In this document: piece by piece, positions 5,139-5,297 of the stretch
Layout: every line of letters starts with the position of its first letter
Position numbering within the stretch: the stretch's first letter is position 1
Assembly (NCBI GenBank): GCA_029573975.1
Contig: JAKQBU010000271.1
Location: forward strand, 1 to 5,297
From: Planctomycetota bacterium
Lineage (GTDB): Bacteria > Planctomycetota > Phycisphaerae > Sedimentisphaerales > SM23-30
Length of the DNA stretch: 5,297 bases
Reading direction: 5' to 3'
Position numbers and translations under genes: made by a program
Notes under the pieces: model-generated
The model's input: the letters and a program-made list of their open reading frames with translations, nothing else
Told to the model about the DNA's origin: nothing
The model's database searches: none

Positions 5139-5157
5139 TCCCGATACATAATCGGGA
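5139..5157. repeat. 7-bp stem-loop
   Basis: TCCCGAT (5139-5145) and ATCGGGA (5151-5157) form a perfect stem with a 5-nt ACATA loop. No T tract follows on the plus strand, and the minus strand is also poor in T after it, so it does not look like a terminator. Nearby are a looser AGGATTT/AAATCCT pair (5177-5183, 5205-5211) and the GTGCC-A-GGCAC palindrome (about 5225-5235). Confidence 0.5.
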
Positions 5158-5297
5158 CCGGTTTCCCCCCGTGAAGAGGATTTTGCCGGTGGCTTTGATG
5201 CGATAAATCCTGCCGCACCCGGCGGTGCCAGGCACGGTTAAGGGAAGGGTGAGGAGATACGGGCGGAAGTACAAAAAAAATAAATAATCCTTGGCTG

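Larger units (their letters stand above)
4355..5297. other. gene-poor region after xseB: AT-rich repeat tract, then GC-richer tail
   Basis: No reading frame here shows family features, a good start signal or plausible composition. From 4355 to about 4860 the DNA is AT-rich and poor in C on the plus strand: a hand count gives about 72 G and 17 C over 4381-4680. It consists largely of the short repeats listed separately. From about 4900 it becomes GC-richer with small inverted repeats. A 68-codon frame from ATG 4968 (MKKPEKRRKRP...) lacks a ribosome binding site. A run of A at 5273-5280 closes the window and may precede a gene outside it. Confidence 0.6.

Noticed and set aside
4923..5174. 83-codon plus-strand frame (with an internal ATG at 4968)
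   Set aside because: No Shine-Dalgarno sequence precedes either start, the protein has mixed composition without a recognisable domain, and it runs through a stem-loop region.
4955..5274. Two overlapping minus-strand frames near the right end
   Set aside because: They overlap each other in different frames across inverted repeats and show no start signals or family motifs.

Overview
The window suggests a Gram-negative bacterium that makes lipid A: it carries the start of an LpxD acyltransferase gene and a glycosyltransferase of the LPS-heptosyltransferase (GT9) type. The cysteine-rich leader on the GT9 protein, moderately GC-rich genes and AT-rich intergenic DNA full of short degenerate repeats (TCGGACAAA, AGTTATC, CAAAATTCAAAATT types) remind me of Planctomycetota, perhaps Phycisphaerae. 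That placement is an impression, not a demonstration.

Layout: 1-398 is the 5' part of lpxD on the minus strand. It diverges from a Mn-type superoxide dismutase gene on the plus strand (656-1284). The gap between them holds a good promoter for each gene and an 18-bp palindrome over the expected sod transcription start. The sod gene is broken by a one-base frameshift at a C run near codon 152, and the conserved gateway Tyr is Asp. Next comes a 254-bp MITE-like element with perfect 21-bp inverted ends (1296-1549) holding an off-centre hairpin, then a strong hairpin terminator (1557-1596). A C-terminally truncated GT9 gene (1663-2292, minus) converges on that terminator. Its retained Rossmann half has also lost the usual catalytic Asp.

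From 2508 rightward lies an intact xseA-xseB operon with its own sigma70-type promoter. It encodes the large and small subunits of exonuclease VII, and the two genes overlap by ATGA. The xseB stop codon is the first codon inside a degenerate 33-bp tandem repeat. From there to about 4900 the DNA is AT-rich, very poor in C on the plus strand, and built from several unrelated short tandem repeats. The end of the window (about 4900-5297) is GC-richer, with small inverted repeats and no convincing gene.

The genes are not one pathway. lpxD and the GT9 gene belong to envelope biosynthesis, sod to oxidative defence and xseAB to DNA repair. The clearest oddities are the cluster of decayed genes around a small mobile-like element (650-2300) and the repeat tract after xseB. 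I see no CRISPR array, tRNA, rRNA or recognisable novel defence system.
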